Part shown: one piece after another, positions 53,715 to 63,468 of the stretch
How the letters are laid out: each line of letters starts with the position of its first letter
Position numbering within the stretch: the stretch's first letter is position 1
Assembly: GCF_000166395.1 (NCBI RefSeq)
Contig: NC_014655.1
Coordinates: 558,001-622,000 of the forward strand
From: Leadbetterella byssophila DSM 17132
Lineage (GTDB): Bacteria > Bacteroidota > Bacteroidia > Cytophagales > Spirosomataceae
Direction: 5' to 3'
DNA length: 64,000 nucleotides
Notes under the pieces: generated by a model
Database searches by the model: none
Told to the model about the DNA's origin: nothing
Seen by the model: the letters and a program-made list of their open reading frames with translations, nothing else
Translations under genes and position numbers: made by a program

Positions 53715-54053
53715 GATCTTTTCCATTTTTCTTCCTTTGGCAAGTTCATCTACGAGCTTGTCCAAGTATCTGGCTTTTTGGGTGAGAGGATTTTCTAAGT
53801 TCTCCACTCTATAGCCGCAGATAACTCCTGTGATCAAATGTGCATTCGGATTAAGATTTGCTTCTTCAAAGAATTGTTCAAAGGTAGATTTCTTGTTGAT
53901 CTGCGCTTGTAAAGCGGAGTCATCAAATCCTGTCAACCATTCAATCACTTGCTTTAACTCCTCTTCTGTTCGTCCTTTACTCACTACCTTGGTAACATAA
54001 TGGGGATATACAGAAGAGAAGGTCATTCTGGCAATCTTTTCATCGTGGGTCAT
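53703..54053 (-). CDS. DUF2200 family protein
   Basis: 116 residues. Sequence [50 protein letters not shown], with [16 protein letters not shown] and a C-terminal [22 protein letters not shown]. The family is uncharacterised. It overlaps the 3' end of the Lrp-like gene by 12 bases. Confidence 0.85.
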   Translation of the reverse strand: MTHDEKIARMTFSSVYPHYVTKVVSKGRTEEELKQVIEWLTGFDDSALQAQINKKSTFEQFFEEANLNPNAHLITGVICGYRVENLENPLTQKARYLDKLVDELAKGRKMEKILRS

Positions 54054-54269
54054 AGTCTCTCTATATTTTCTGAAGTAAATATATGCTTAGTATTTGATTA
54101 TCTGCTGACAAACCCTTGTGATTTTGTATGGATAATTTGGTCCAAAAAAGATCATATGAAAAAGCCATTTGTAGCACAACATGGTGAAACCACAGCCACA
54201 GGGACTCTATTAAACCAACTGGGTTATGAAAGCTCTGAACCCATGCTCTTCGGAGAAGGTTTAGGGTAG

Positions 54270-54829
54270 ATGTATTGGAAGATGAAAAACATGGATGGGA
54301 GGGAGAATCCAACCGGATCTTCTAACGCAAAACTTGGCCAGGAACCTAGGATTAACTTTGGATGGAAAAGAGACAGGGTCTAAAGAACGAGGCTGGTTGG
54401 AAGTAATGTAATTTTTCACGGACCTAAATCCTTCACGACAAATGCTGATGAGCCCTTGGATGTGAAACACTTGTCCCGGCTTCCCGAATGTGATCCTCAG
54501 AGGGGGTTCATTGGTTTTTAGTTTGGTATCCCTAAATTTGGCCATCCAACATATGCCAGGTACCGTCCAGATAATTTGTCATGGGAAGGGCCAATGGATA
54601 CTTCTTCGCAATGGCTTGTGCAGTCAATTGCGCACCTTTCAAATCCTGGGGATCTGGTTCTTCTCCCATGAACCCGGCAGGAAGGTTTCCGGAAAGCATA
54701 GGATGCTTGCTTTCTTCTTCGCTGCCATCTTTGAATAGGTCTGCAAGATCTGAAGTCCATCCGACAAAGACCAGGGGAAGGGGCTAAGGCGAACTTCATA
54801 GGTTCTTTCCATGCCAGAACGGAGCTCAA
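54270..54829 (-). pseudogene. Carbon-nitrogen hydrolase (nitrilase family), degraded
   Basis: Three frames together read nitrilase-like sequence. KASILCFPETFLPGS contains the usual Glu motif. The middle frame QAIAKKYPLALPMTNYLDG is followed by a stop at Ile. The later frame LISICREGFRSVKNY has the catalytic Cys in a CREGFR context. At least two frame changes and a stop separate them, and the end is lost. Confidence 0.55.
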
Positions 54830-54960
54830 AGATAAGAACTTTCCTTCATTAGGGTTTGAAAATCTAGTTATGGATTATCAATCAATGAATGAAACTTTAA
54901 TGCTCTTTTTCAATGTTATATTATATAGGGGTTTATATTCTTTAGAGGGCAAATTGCCCC

Positions 54961-55719
54961 TCAAATTGCCCCACTTCTGGCTTGAATTTCTTCGAAATAT
55001 TCCATAACTTTTTCCTCCACGTTGTAGTTGATGTTTACGGCATCTGGGTAAAGTTCAGTTCTCAGTGATTTATAGAGAACCACTGCATTCTTCAGACTGC
55101 TTAGTAATGAGAGTTTGGAGTATGTAGGAAGTGTGCCTAGCAAATGATCGAGATCTTGCTTAAGTATGGTACTTTCTACTTTTCTTACTCCACGAGGAAG
55201 ATTCTTGTTCTTCAAATGAACCAAAGGACCTAGTACCACCATGCGCAAATATCCCAGGAAATCAAAAGCTTCCATGTATTCGCCACATCCCACCTTTAGC
55301 AAAGCATAATGTATCCAAGTCCAGAACAGATTCATTGGAAATCCGGATGAGGAAAGTGGGATGAGGTCGCATCGATAATCCTTTTCAGTGAGCCGTCCTA
55401 ATCCAGAAGAATATGTGGGTTTTCTACTCTCTCTTTAAATTCTTCAAGGCTTACAAACTCTACATGCAATAATGGATGGTCATATAAGCAAATCAACACT
55501 AGTGGTTCACCCACGTGCTCTCCTGTAAAGGCCGACAATAAAGGACCCATTTTTCTGGCATACAAGAGCATACTTTCCTTCTGCGTTGAAATCTTATCCT
55601 TACTAACTATAGTTAGATCGGAAAATTCATCCAACTGACCCGCCTACAGCTAGCCCTAAAATGTCTTTTTCATCGTGAAGTGCCTTGGGCGCTTGTTGAG
55701 CAAATGGGAAATGTTGCAT
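54961..55719 (-). pseudogene. Nucleotidyltransferase family gene, degraded
   Basis: The start ATG at 55719 reads MQHFPFAQQAPKALHD ... ILGLAVGGS. The glycine-serine is the usual beginning of the nucleotidyltransferase motif. A frame shift follows, then DEFSDLTIVSKDKI ... YARKMGPLLSAFTGEHVGEP (55398-55634) with the DEFSDL acidic pair partly preserved. The rest (54961-55335) is the C-terminal helical part, and a stop after LLD separates it from the middle. It is inactive. Confidence 0.6.
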
Positions 55720-55804
55720 ACATTTTATTTTCGATTTGCAAAAGATATAGATAATTTCTGATAATCAGAATTTTAATTATTTTTGGATACTAATGAAATA
55801 ATTC

Positions 55805-56292
55805 ATGGATTTAGAGAAAAGATATGCAAAATATACTGATCATCAGATTTAGAAGTATTAGAAAAAAGGGATGACTTCACTCCGTATGCAGTAGAGGTGG
55901 CATATAAAGAATTACAGAAAAGGAAGCTCTCAAGGGAGGACATAGAAAGGTATGTGGAGACAAGAAGAAAGGAAAAGCGTAAAGATTATTATAAGGAGAA
56001 TGTTTTAGTCCTTCCTACGTATAAAAAGTTTCTATTCTTCTTGATGGTTATTCCGTATCTAATTCCTTTGTTTACCATTTTCTACAAATTGGAAGGGGAA
56101 TTATTAAAGCTAAATCAAGGTAAATATTATTCTATTATGGGTTTTGTTGCATTGGCTGTTGGGAGTTTTAGTGAAGCAATTATAAAAGTAGAGTGGTTGT
56201 CTTATTGCTTTTTTATTACTGTCTTTTTAGCTTTACTCTTTGTTGTCAAACGTTTTGAAAGTGTGTTTTTGCCGATATTTCTGAGCGAATGA
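55805..56292 (+). pseudogene. Small membrane protein gene with an N-terminal frameshift
   Basis: ATG 55805 reads MDLEKRYAKYTDHQI then stops. In another frame SDLEVLEKRDDFTPYAVEVAYKELQKRKLS continues into the 131-residue open frame, with three hydrophobic segments (FFLMVIPYLIPLFTIFY, YSIMGFVALAVGSF, LSYCFFITVFLALLFVV). The start motif resembles Bacteroidota membrane proteins with YTDxELxE...A..A.KEL. It is a probable frameshift rather than a short gene. Confidence 0.5.
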
Positions 56293-56873
56293 CCTTTCCG
56301 TCATTCACATTTTTTCTTCAGAATTTCGAGGTATATAATTTGTGGAATTCTGTCACTTTTCTGCACTTCTTCCTAATTTTTATAATCTAGTTTTGCTCCC
56401 CAAATTAGGAAGTATAGTACCCATTTACTGCGATTATAAGGAATCCAGGTATGGATCCTATGAGCTGTGCAAAACCATTAATTTGATCTTTACATAAAAT
56501 CATTAACGGATCCTGTCCAAAGGTGGTTTCCTTTATCCGAATATTAAAACACGATTTCTGTTCCATCTAGCAGGTTCCATGAAGGAAAACCCTTTGGCTT
56601 CCACTAGGAAAATTTGGGACAAATTTTCATAAATGACGGTGTACAAAAATGCAAGATCAGCGTTATTACAATTGCGTAAACTTCATTCTTCTATAAATAT
56701 TACAGTAAGAAGCTGATTTATACTGGATCAACTCTTGTCTTTTAGAAAGGGAATTTTTGACTGGTCATTCCTGAGAAGTTATATTTGTCTAATAAATATT
56801 GCCTTTAGAAACATCATTCAACTCTGTTTCTTGGGAAATGTTCTTGGGGGAAGTTTAAAGCTTAGAACGGGTT
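56293..56873. other. Intergenic stretch with no supported gene
   Basis: About 580 bases of A+T-rich sequence, no coding frame over 60 codons with family signal, no strong hairpin followed by a T-run, no RNA gene seen. Confidence 0.4.
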
Positions 56874-58085
56874 TCATGGGCTTTTCTTGGATATGGTAAA
56901 TGTGCCCTTATCGCTTTCTATTAGTGAATAATCTTCATTGAGATTTAATTCCCATCCTTCACCTTGAACTAGATTCATCTGCGGGTTGTACTTTGGTAAG
57001 CTAACTCTGACTTCTTTCCAATCTTCACTAATAAGGGCTTCAGAGTTTACGGTTAATTTACCCCAATTATCGATCACGGTGAGGGTAGGATAAACTGTCC
57101 CATAGGGAGGTAGAGGGAAGATATTCCTCGGGTCAAATGAAATGTTCATCTTTTCAAGCGGCAAGACCACATGGGCTTGATCTATCAGTTGGGCTTTATA
57201 CGCCAATGCTCTTTTCCGGTTGGTTTCCGCTCGGATTTCTTCTTCCTCTCGGATGAGTGCCCCCTGATATACATTCTCATCTGCCACTGCTGTGCCCCAC
57301 GCGTCGAGAAAAATCTGGGTTAGGTTCGAATCATTATTCAATTTTTGATTCCATTTAACATCTTTTTGCCGTAGTAAATACCCATACACAGGTATGGTTT
57401 GGTAGGCAAAAGACCGTACGTAGGTGGGGCTCTTGATGAAGCGGTCTATGGCTGATCTGAAATAGGTTTTCGTATCCTGCTTTGTCCTATTGCTATGTAT
57501 GATTCCCGTAAATTCTGCCAAGCCTTCATTCATTTCTAGGAGGTTTTCGTTTTGAACCTTAGCAGGATATAGTGAATGTCTTTTCTGCCTAAAGTATAAG
57601 GCATTTTGGAGATGGAAATCTTGCCGAGTTGTTTCCTCCAGAGCTAGTTTTAAAGCCTCTAGTTCTAGCCTTAGGTAGATTCTCCCGTCCTTATCATTAA
57701 GGTGGGAGCAGTCGGGATTGTTTTGTTCAAACCCCAGATCCTTCTGTGCTCTGTGGAATAATTCATGCGTTAGGAGTTGGATTCTTCCTGTCTTATCCTG
57801 TGGTAAAGGCAGGATGAGCATTGCCCAATGCGTTCCATTCCAGTGGATGGAGGTGTTACCTAAGTTTACGGAGTCAGGTAAAATACCTTCCACTAAGGAT
57901 TCTCCCGGCTTGATGGTATAGATTTTCCGACTTTGAGGTTCAACGAAAAGTAAAGGGGCGTACAGGTTTTTATTCCAAAGTGAAGAGAAAACGGTACAAG
58001 CTTCTTCCACTTCTTGGACATATGGTTCGATTTGGGCCACAGCATTGAAGTGCAATAAGTAGAGGAAAAGAATCAACTTTTTCAT
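56874..58085 (-). CDS. Secreted protein with HExxH metallopeptidase motif
   Basis: About 403 residues from ATG 58085 (signal MKKLILFLYLLHFNAVAQ); the longer frame extends upstream without a signal. HELFH at 107-111 followed by the NEG of LEMNEGLAEFTG (about 185-193) fits a zinc site with a distal Glu ligand as in gluzincins. The C-terminus is beta-rich. I do not know the family; peptidase activity is inferred from motif only. Confidence 0.65.
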   Translation of the reverse strand: MKKLILFLYLLHFNAVAQIEPYVQEVEEACTVFSSLWNKNLYAPLLFVEPQSRKIYTIKPGESLVEGILPDSVNLGNTSIHWNGTHWAMLILPLPQDKTGRIQLLTHELFHRAQKDLGFEQNNPDCSHLNDKDGRIYLRLELEALKLALEETTRQDFHLQNALYFRQKRHSLYPAKVQNENLLEMNEGLAEFTGIIHSNRTKQDTKTYFRSAIDRFIKSPTYVRSFAYQTIPVYGYLLRQKDVKWNQKLNNDSNLTQIFLDAWGTAVADENVYQGALIREEEEIRAETNRKRALAYKAQLIDQAHVVLPLEKMNISFDPRNIFPLPPYGTVYPTLTVIDNWGKLTVNSEALISEDWKEVRVSLPKYNPQMNLVQGEGWELNLNEDYSLIESDKGTFTISKKSP

Positions 58086-58191
58086 GGTAGTAGGGCTAAT
58101 ACTTAATAAAAGTAAGTGATTCGATCTTATTTTCAAGGCGTTTGGCAACAAAACCATGTTCGAAACAAGTGCCTTACCTTTAATTTGATCT

Positions 58192-58575
58192 ATGGGAAAT
58201 AAGAAGTGTGCTAGGGTGTTTATCCTTATCCAAGGTGCAATGATGGTATTCCACCTTCTGGTGCTTTTCCGGATAATTCCATTCGATAAGGTCTGGGGAG
58301 GTCAACTTAGCTCGGTATCGGATATGTATAGATTCGAGGGCCTGGCGATGCTTGTTCATGCTTTTGTCATTTGGTTAGTAGGGATGAGAGTGGGAATTTT
58401 CAGATCTCTGATGAAAGAATCCTTATTGGACAAGTTTTTATGGTTACTAATGGTTTTCTTTCTTCTCAACACTGTAGGGAACCTCTTGGCTAAGACCACT
58501 ATGGAGAAGGGATTCGCTGCTGTGAGTTTAGCATCTGCGTATTTGGTGTGGAGGGTAAGATATAGTCAATATTGA
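58192..58575 (+). CDS. Membrane protein of unknown function
   Basis: 127 residues with four hydrophobic segments (VFILIQGAMMVFHLLVLFR, LAMLVHAFVIWLVGMRVG, LDKFLWLLMVFFLLNTVGNLL, FAAVSLASAYLVWRV). Similar small four-helix proteins are found in many Bacteroidota, without known role. Confidence 0.7.
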   Translation: MGNKKCARVFILIQGAMMVFHLLVLFRIIPFDKVWGGQLSSVSDMYRFEGLAMLVHAFVIWLVGMRVGIFRSLMKESLLDKFLWLLMVFFLLNTVGNLLAKTTMEKGFAAVSLASAYLVWRVRYSQY

Positions 58576-59500
58576 TGCTAAAGATGTATTGAAACAGATG
58601 GGAATTAAAGGCTTGGTGAAATAATCTTTAGGGTAGATAATTTGGTTATCTGCTAAAGTTACCTCGAGTATGCTCTGCATGGTTCGAAGTACTGGAATAG
58701 TGATAGGCAACGTTCACAATCCCGGCTTTTACTAGATTTAGATGTATATAGTTTGTTTTTTGCCAAAGTATTTTTGAGGATTTTATTTCAGTAGGCGGTT
58801 GCCTGATTGCTAGAGTTGGTAATTTGCTCCGTTATTTCTTCGGGAATTGGCGAATTCAAATCTATCCCTTCTACTCTCTTTTAGACCATGATCATTGCGC
58901 AGGTAAATTTTTTGAAGTCGCGGATCAGATCGGAAGTTTGCCTTTTTCAGATTGGATGATGAAGTGTATATGCATGGACATGATCACATCATCTCCTTTT
59001 CGCGACAGCAATATTTTAGGCTGTCCATTAAAATATCTCTTTCTGGAAAAGATATCTGCCCCATCCGGTCATTGTGAGGAAGTGTGGCTGATCTTAATGT
59101 AAAATCCTGATTTCATGGCATAAGGGTTTATGCCATGAAATTAAATCTATACAGTATGTAGGGGGTTGGTATAGGGTGCGTTTCGCTTGCGCTACATGAA
59201 AATAAATTTTCATAACTTAAAAATCCCGATCTCACCCGTCTTCAGGCTGAGTGAGCGTGTTTAAAAATCTTTAGATTACATTATTTTTTTAAACTTCAGA
59301 ATCCGAAGATTCTGTAACGCAGCACGGAATCTAATTCTATATCTAGATTATAATATTTAAATAGTGTGTTCTTTGTAAATGCTTTGTAGATAGAGTATTA
59401 GTGTATTATTTCTTTTGAATTCTGGAAATTGATGATTATTTTAGTATGGGTAATTCAATATCCTAAATTTAAGAAACTATCGATGTAAGAATCCACAATT
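58576..59500. other. Intergenic stretch with a strong hairpin and a doubtful frame
   Basis: The 92-codon frame at 58824-59102 starts at a non-ATG codon and has no recognisable family. A 14-bp perfect stem at 59110-59141 is the main structure. The 59150-59480 part is A+T-rich, with the promoter region of the HEPN-like gene. Confidence 0.4.
59110..59141. terminator. Perfect 14-bp stem-loop
   Basis: Arms ATTTCATGGCATAA and TTATGCCATGAAAT around loop GGGT. No long T-run follows on either strand, so it may be a terminator of weak type or a leader hairpin. Confidence 0.4.
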
Positions 59501-60346
59501 ATGTCTAATTTAAAGATAATCTATAACCAGATAGAATATGATTTAGAAGAATTAATTGAAGAGACACGAAATTTTTCTAGAGAATTAAAATTGCCAGACA
59601 TTTTCCTCAATTCTGTTGATTATTTGAGTATCCAGTATTTTTTCGATATTGGTTACAGTATTTCGAATCAAAAATTTACAGATTTATTTTATGTTCTTCA
59701 AAGTGCAAAATTTGCATTGATTAATGCTCATACTAAAATTCATAGATATGGAGTTGTGTGGAAGGGAGGTTACCGATCGCAAATGTGGCTAAGAAAGCAA
59801 TATCTACTGAATTCCCTTCTATGGTATAATAGTTGCGAGGATTATATTCTTCAAAGTATTTGGTTTGCTTTTGATTTTTTTGATAAAGAGGCAAATTATA
59901 GTCAGGAAATGGCTAAATGTAACTTGTCTAAAATTACGAAAATTTTGAAAAAAAAGAAAGGTTGTCATAATTGCGATTTTCTATATAAAATGGTGTGTGA
60001 CTTTCATGAAAGTGAGGTGATAAAAGGACTTAGAGATCAGGCTAATGATTTAAAACATAGGCAGTTCCCAAAAATCAATGGTTGTGACTCAATTTCAGGC
60101 ATAGAAGTTATTATGGGAAGTAAAAAGGCATCTGATTATTTCCCGATTTTTTATGATATCGATGATACAATTGAGAAGTTAAAAGTTGCCCATATCGAAA
60201 TTGTTGCATTTGCAAAAAAAGTATTTGATTTTATTGATTTAAAAGGTATGTATCATTACGGAGAAAATAATGATATCAGGATGGATAAAATGAAGAGTTT
60301 TGATCAATATAAAAAAATAAGTGTAGCAAATAATTTTTATACTTGA
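59501..60346 (+). CDS. HEPN-like protein (Cthe_2314-type)
   Basis: 281 residues, mainly helical, strongly A+T-rich relative to neighbours. It has FALINAHTKIHRYGVVWKGGYRSQMWLRKQYLLNSLLWYNSCEDYILQSIWFAFDFF and VIKGLRDQANDLKHRQFP. The late R-x4-KH-type arrangement resembles HEPN families, some of which are ribonucleases or toxins. It has no obvious antitoxin next to it. The family call is tentative. Confidence 0.5.
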   Translation: MSNLKIIYNQIEYDLEELIEETRNFSRELKLPDIFLNSVDYLSIQYFFDIGYSISNQKFTDLFYVLQSAKFALINAHTKIHRYGVVWKGGYRSQMWLRKQYLLNSLLWYNSCEDYILQSIWFAFDFFDKEANYSQEMAKCNLSKITKILKKKKGCHNCDFLYKMVCDFHESEVIKGLRDQANDLKHRQFPKINGCDSISGIEVIMGSKKASDYFPIFYDIDDTIEKLKVAHIEIVAFAKKVFDFIDLKGMYHYGENNDIRMDKMKSFDQYKKISVANNFYT

Positions 60347-60369
60347 TTTACAAGACTTCTATTGCTATT

Positions 60370-63300
60370 TCAACTGCCTAGCCTCCACCTTGGCAGCCCA
60401 ATTTCATGTGCTTGAGGATAAGGCGCGCGCTGAGTTAGGCTGATGTCCTCGCGGATTTGTTCATGTACTTTATACTCCCTGTCTTTATCATGGATATAAC
60501 GAGGATCCGGTATGAATGGCAAACGGGCCATACGTGTGATGGTTACCGTAGGAAAATGATAGTCCACCTCCACTATGCCTTTCAACAAGTAACAACCTCC
60601 CCCCTGAAAAGGATATTGCTTCAGGCTATTGGGGAAGTGTGCAGTATCAAAGTATTGGCCCTCTACATCAATCCAGGTTCCAAAATACATAGTGCCCAGC
60701 TTCGTGGGTACATGCTTCCTCGAGATCAAATAAGCCAACATCTTAACCTCCTTTTTATGATGATGCACCAGGTCTTTGACCAAGACACTCCCCCGGTATT
60801 TCGTCTTCAAAAGGTCAAAAGGAGAACAGGATACCGGGAAGCCCAATAACTCAATCTCGTCAAAAGCATCCTCAAAGGGAGAGCGTTCCAATTTCGGCAG
60901 GGTATACTCTTTGCTCGGAGCCTGGATGAGTTCCGGAGCACGGATGATGGCCTTAGTGAGGAGCAGTCGGGCTTGAACCAGTAGCTCGTTCTTGCTCTTG
61001 CCCGTAAAGCGGAAGGCTCCTATAAAGATCAAGATCTCTAAGGCTTCCAATCCCACCGGTACACGTTTGATAAAGTCTTCCAGGTCTAAGTACTCTCCAT
61101 TTCTGTCCCTTTCAACTACAATCTCATTCATGATTCTGGCTTCTAAGGATTGGAGATGCATGAAGCCTAGATAGATGTCTTTGCCGTAGATGCTGGTCTC
61201 CACCTTGCTTTTGTTTACACAGGGATTCAAGATGTTCCCGCCTGACATGCGGGCCTCATGGATATACACCTCTGTTCGGTAGAATCCCCCTTGATTATTG
61301 ATCACGGCTACCATGAATTCCAAAGGATAATAGACCTTTAGATAAAGGCTTTGGTAGCTCTCCACCGCATAGGAAGCAGAATGCGCCTTACAGAAGGAAT
61401 ATCCGGCAAAGGATTCAATCTGACGGTACACCTCTCTGCTCAGATCTTCCGGGTGGCCTTGTTTGGCACAGGAGGCGAGAAAGTTATCTTTCACCCTTTG
61501 TAGGGCGGAGAGAGAGCGTCCTTTTCCACTCATGGCCCTACGTAAGATATCTCCATCCGCCTCTGCTATACCTCCATAGTATAAGGCTACCCTTATCACA
61601 TCTTCCTGATAGACCATGATGCCATAGGTTTCTCCCAGATGTTCCTCAAATACCGGGTGAAAGTACTCAAACTGCCCGGGGTTATTGTGCCGGAAAATGT
61701 ATTCCCGCATCATTCCACTTTGTGCTACGCCCGGTCGGATGATGGAAGAGGCCGCCACGAGGGTGCGGTAATTGTCGCATTTCAGTCGGCGCAAAAGCCC
61801 ACGCATGGCAGGGGATTCTATGTAGAAGCAACCTATGGTTTTGCCTTGGGACAAGTAGACGTTAGCTTGAGCCTCGTCTTTGGATAGGGCCGGATTTCGG
61901 ATGTCTACTTCTATGCCTTGGTTTTCCCGGATCAGCTTTACGCTGTCGTTGATGTGGCCAATTCCTCTTTGGCTCAGAATATCAAACTTTTCCAATCCTA
62001 TTTCCTCTGCCACGTGCATATCGAACTGCACGATGGGGAATCCCTTAGGGGGCATCTCGAGGGCGGAATAGGTAGTCAGGGGTTCTTCTGAGATCAGGAT
62101 CCCACAGGCATGCATGCTGCGTTGGTTCGGGAATTTCTCCAGAAGACTGCCGTAAAAATGGATCTGCTGCACTACCGAGTTTTGGTCGTGAGTAGATTGG
62201 GGAGAATTGGTCAAGACATCCAGCTCTTCTTTGGGTAAACCAAAGACTTTGCCTACTTCTCTCAGAATGGATCTGTATTTAAACTCTACGTTTGTGCCGC
62301 AAAAGGCCACATGGTGCTTGCCGTACTTCTTGAAGATATAGTCCAAGATGATGTCGCGCTCTTTCCAACTCCAATCTATGTCAAAGTCGGGTGGCGACTT
62401 ACGATTCAGGTTCAGAAAGCGCTCGAAATACAGGTCCAGTTCTATAGGACAGATGTTCGTGATGCCCAGGCAATAGCTGACTATACTGTTTGCCCCACTT
62501 CCTCGCCCTATGTGCAGAAAACCTTGGGAGTTGCTGAACCTTACAATGTCCCAGGTGATCAGAAAGTAGCTGTTGAAACGGAGCGCGTGGATGACTTGAA
62601 GTTCTTTTTTTAGTCGGGCGGAGGCTTCCGCGTTTTCCGTGCCGTACCTTTTTTCTAAGCCTTCGTAAGCGAGTTTTTCTAATAGTAGTCGGTCTTCCTC
62701 CAAGGAAGAGGTGAAGTGCTTTTTGTTTTTTGGAGTTTTGAAATCAAATGAGAAAGAACATTGGTCTAAGATATATTGGGTGTTTTGAATGATCTGGGGA
62801 TACTGTTTATACAGCTCCTTGAGTTCTTGTTCCGGGCGCATGTATTCGTGCGATTTACAGAAGTGGTCCAGTTTCGACAGGACCACATTTTTGTCTATGG
62901 CTCGGAGGATACGGTGGAGTTGGTATTCGTTTTCGTCCCGAAAGGTCACGGGTGCCAAGACCACCATCCGGTCTAGGTAGGCCCGTAGCTCAGGGCGGAT
63001 GAGACTGTGGATCTCGTCCGGACGTATGCCCAGGTATTCCCGATTTCGGAGGGTAGGAGGGCAGTTTTCTAATGGATAAACCGTAAAGAGGTGTTTAAAC
63101 TCCGGAGCTATGGGCAGGAGAGGGGTACCTTCACAGTTGTGCTCCGTAAGCAGGGTGCAGATTTCCTTGATGCCTTGGGCATTTTGTGCCAAAGCGATGT
63201 ACAGCAATTGGTCCTCTTTTCGAACTTCCATGCCCACTACCGGCTTGATGCCGGCATCCTTGCAAGCTTTTTCGAAGTCATATATGCCCGTTACGGTGTT

Positions 63301-63414
63301 GATATCCGTTAGGGCAAGGGTTTTTACTCCGCAGCGTTTAGCTTCTGCGACGAGTTCCTCTAATGGAATGGTGCCGTAACGTAGGCTATGATAAGAATGG
63401 CAGTTGAGGTACAT
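60370..63414 (-). CDS. dnaE: DNA polymerase III alpha subunit (short alternative form)
   Basis: 1014 residues. N-terminal PHP domain (MYLNCHSYHSLRYGTIPLEELV), the palm and active site ADFDIDW-type motif SPPDFDIDWSWKERD (about 335-350), FLHIGRGSGANSIVSYCLGITN and MSGKGRSLSALQRVKDNF. The C-terminal OB-fold-like part (MYFGTWIDVEGQYFDT) is short, as in the alternative DnaE of Bacteroidota and unlike the 1,150-1,200-residue replicative form. It may be the error-prone polymerase of damage repair (ImuC type); a partner Y-family gene would lie right of the window. A 47-bp repeat array precedes it. Confidence 0.88.
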   Translation of the reverse strand: MYLNCHSYHSLRYGTIPLEELVAEAKRCGVKTLALTDINTVTGIYDFEKACKDAGIKPVVGMEVRKEDQLLYIALAQNAQGIKEICTLLTEHNCEGTPLLPIAPEFKHLFTVYPLENCPPTLRNREYLGIRPDEIHSLIRPELRAYLDRMVVLAPVTFRDENEYQLHRILRAIDKNVVLSKLDHFCKSHEYMRPEQELKELYKQYPQIIQNTQYILDQCSFSFDFKTPKNKKHFTSSLEEDRLLLEKLAYEGLEKRYGTENAEASARLKKELQVIHALRFNSYFLITWDIVRFSNSQGFLHIGRGSGANSIVSYCLGITNICPIELDLYFERFLNLNRKSPPDFDIDWSWKERDIILDYIFKKYGKHHVAFCGTNVEFKYRSILREVGKVFGLPKEELDVLTNSPQSTHDQNSVVQQIHFYGSLLEKFPNQRSMHACGILISEEPLTTYSALEMPPKGFPIVQFDMHVAEEIGLEKFDILSQRGIGHINDSVKLIRENQGIEVDIRNPALSKDEAQANVYLSQGKTIGCFYIESPAMRGLLRRLKCDNYRTLVAASSIIRPGVAQSGMMREYIFRHNNPGQFEYFHPVFEEHLGETYGIMVYQEDVIRVALYYGGIAEADGDILRRAMSGKGRSLSALQRVKDNFLASCAKQGHPEDLSREVYRQIESFAGYSFCKAHSASYAVESYQSLYLKVYYPLEFMVAVINNQGGFYRTEVYIHEARMSGGNILNPCVNKSKVETSIYGKDIYLGFMHLQSLEARIMNEIVVERDRNGEYLDLEDFIKRVPVGLEALEILIFIGAFRFTGKSKNELLVQARLLLTKAIIRAPELIQAPSKEYTLPKLERSPFEDAFDEIELLGFPVSCSPFDLLKTKYRGSVLVKDLVHHHKKEVKMLAYLISRKHVPTKLGTMYFGTWIDVEGQYFDTAHFPNSLKQYPFQGGGCYLLKGIVEVDYHFPTVTITRMARLPFIPDPRYIHDKDREYKVHEQIREDISLTQRAPYPQAHEIGLPRWRLGS

Positions 63415-63468
63415 TTTGTGAGATTCTATATTTATTGTTTAGTCGTTCCACAGATCAGATGGTTCTTT

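Noticed and set aside
58824-59102. 92-codon open frame
   Set aside because: No recognisable family, no ATG at the listed start, and no conservation signal that I can see.
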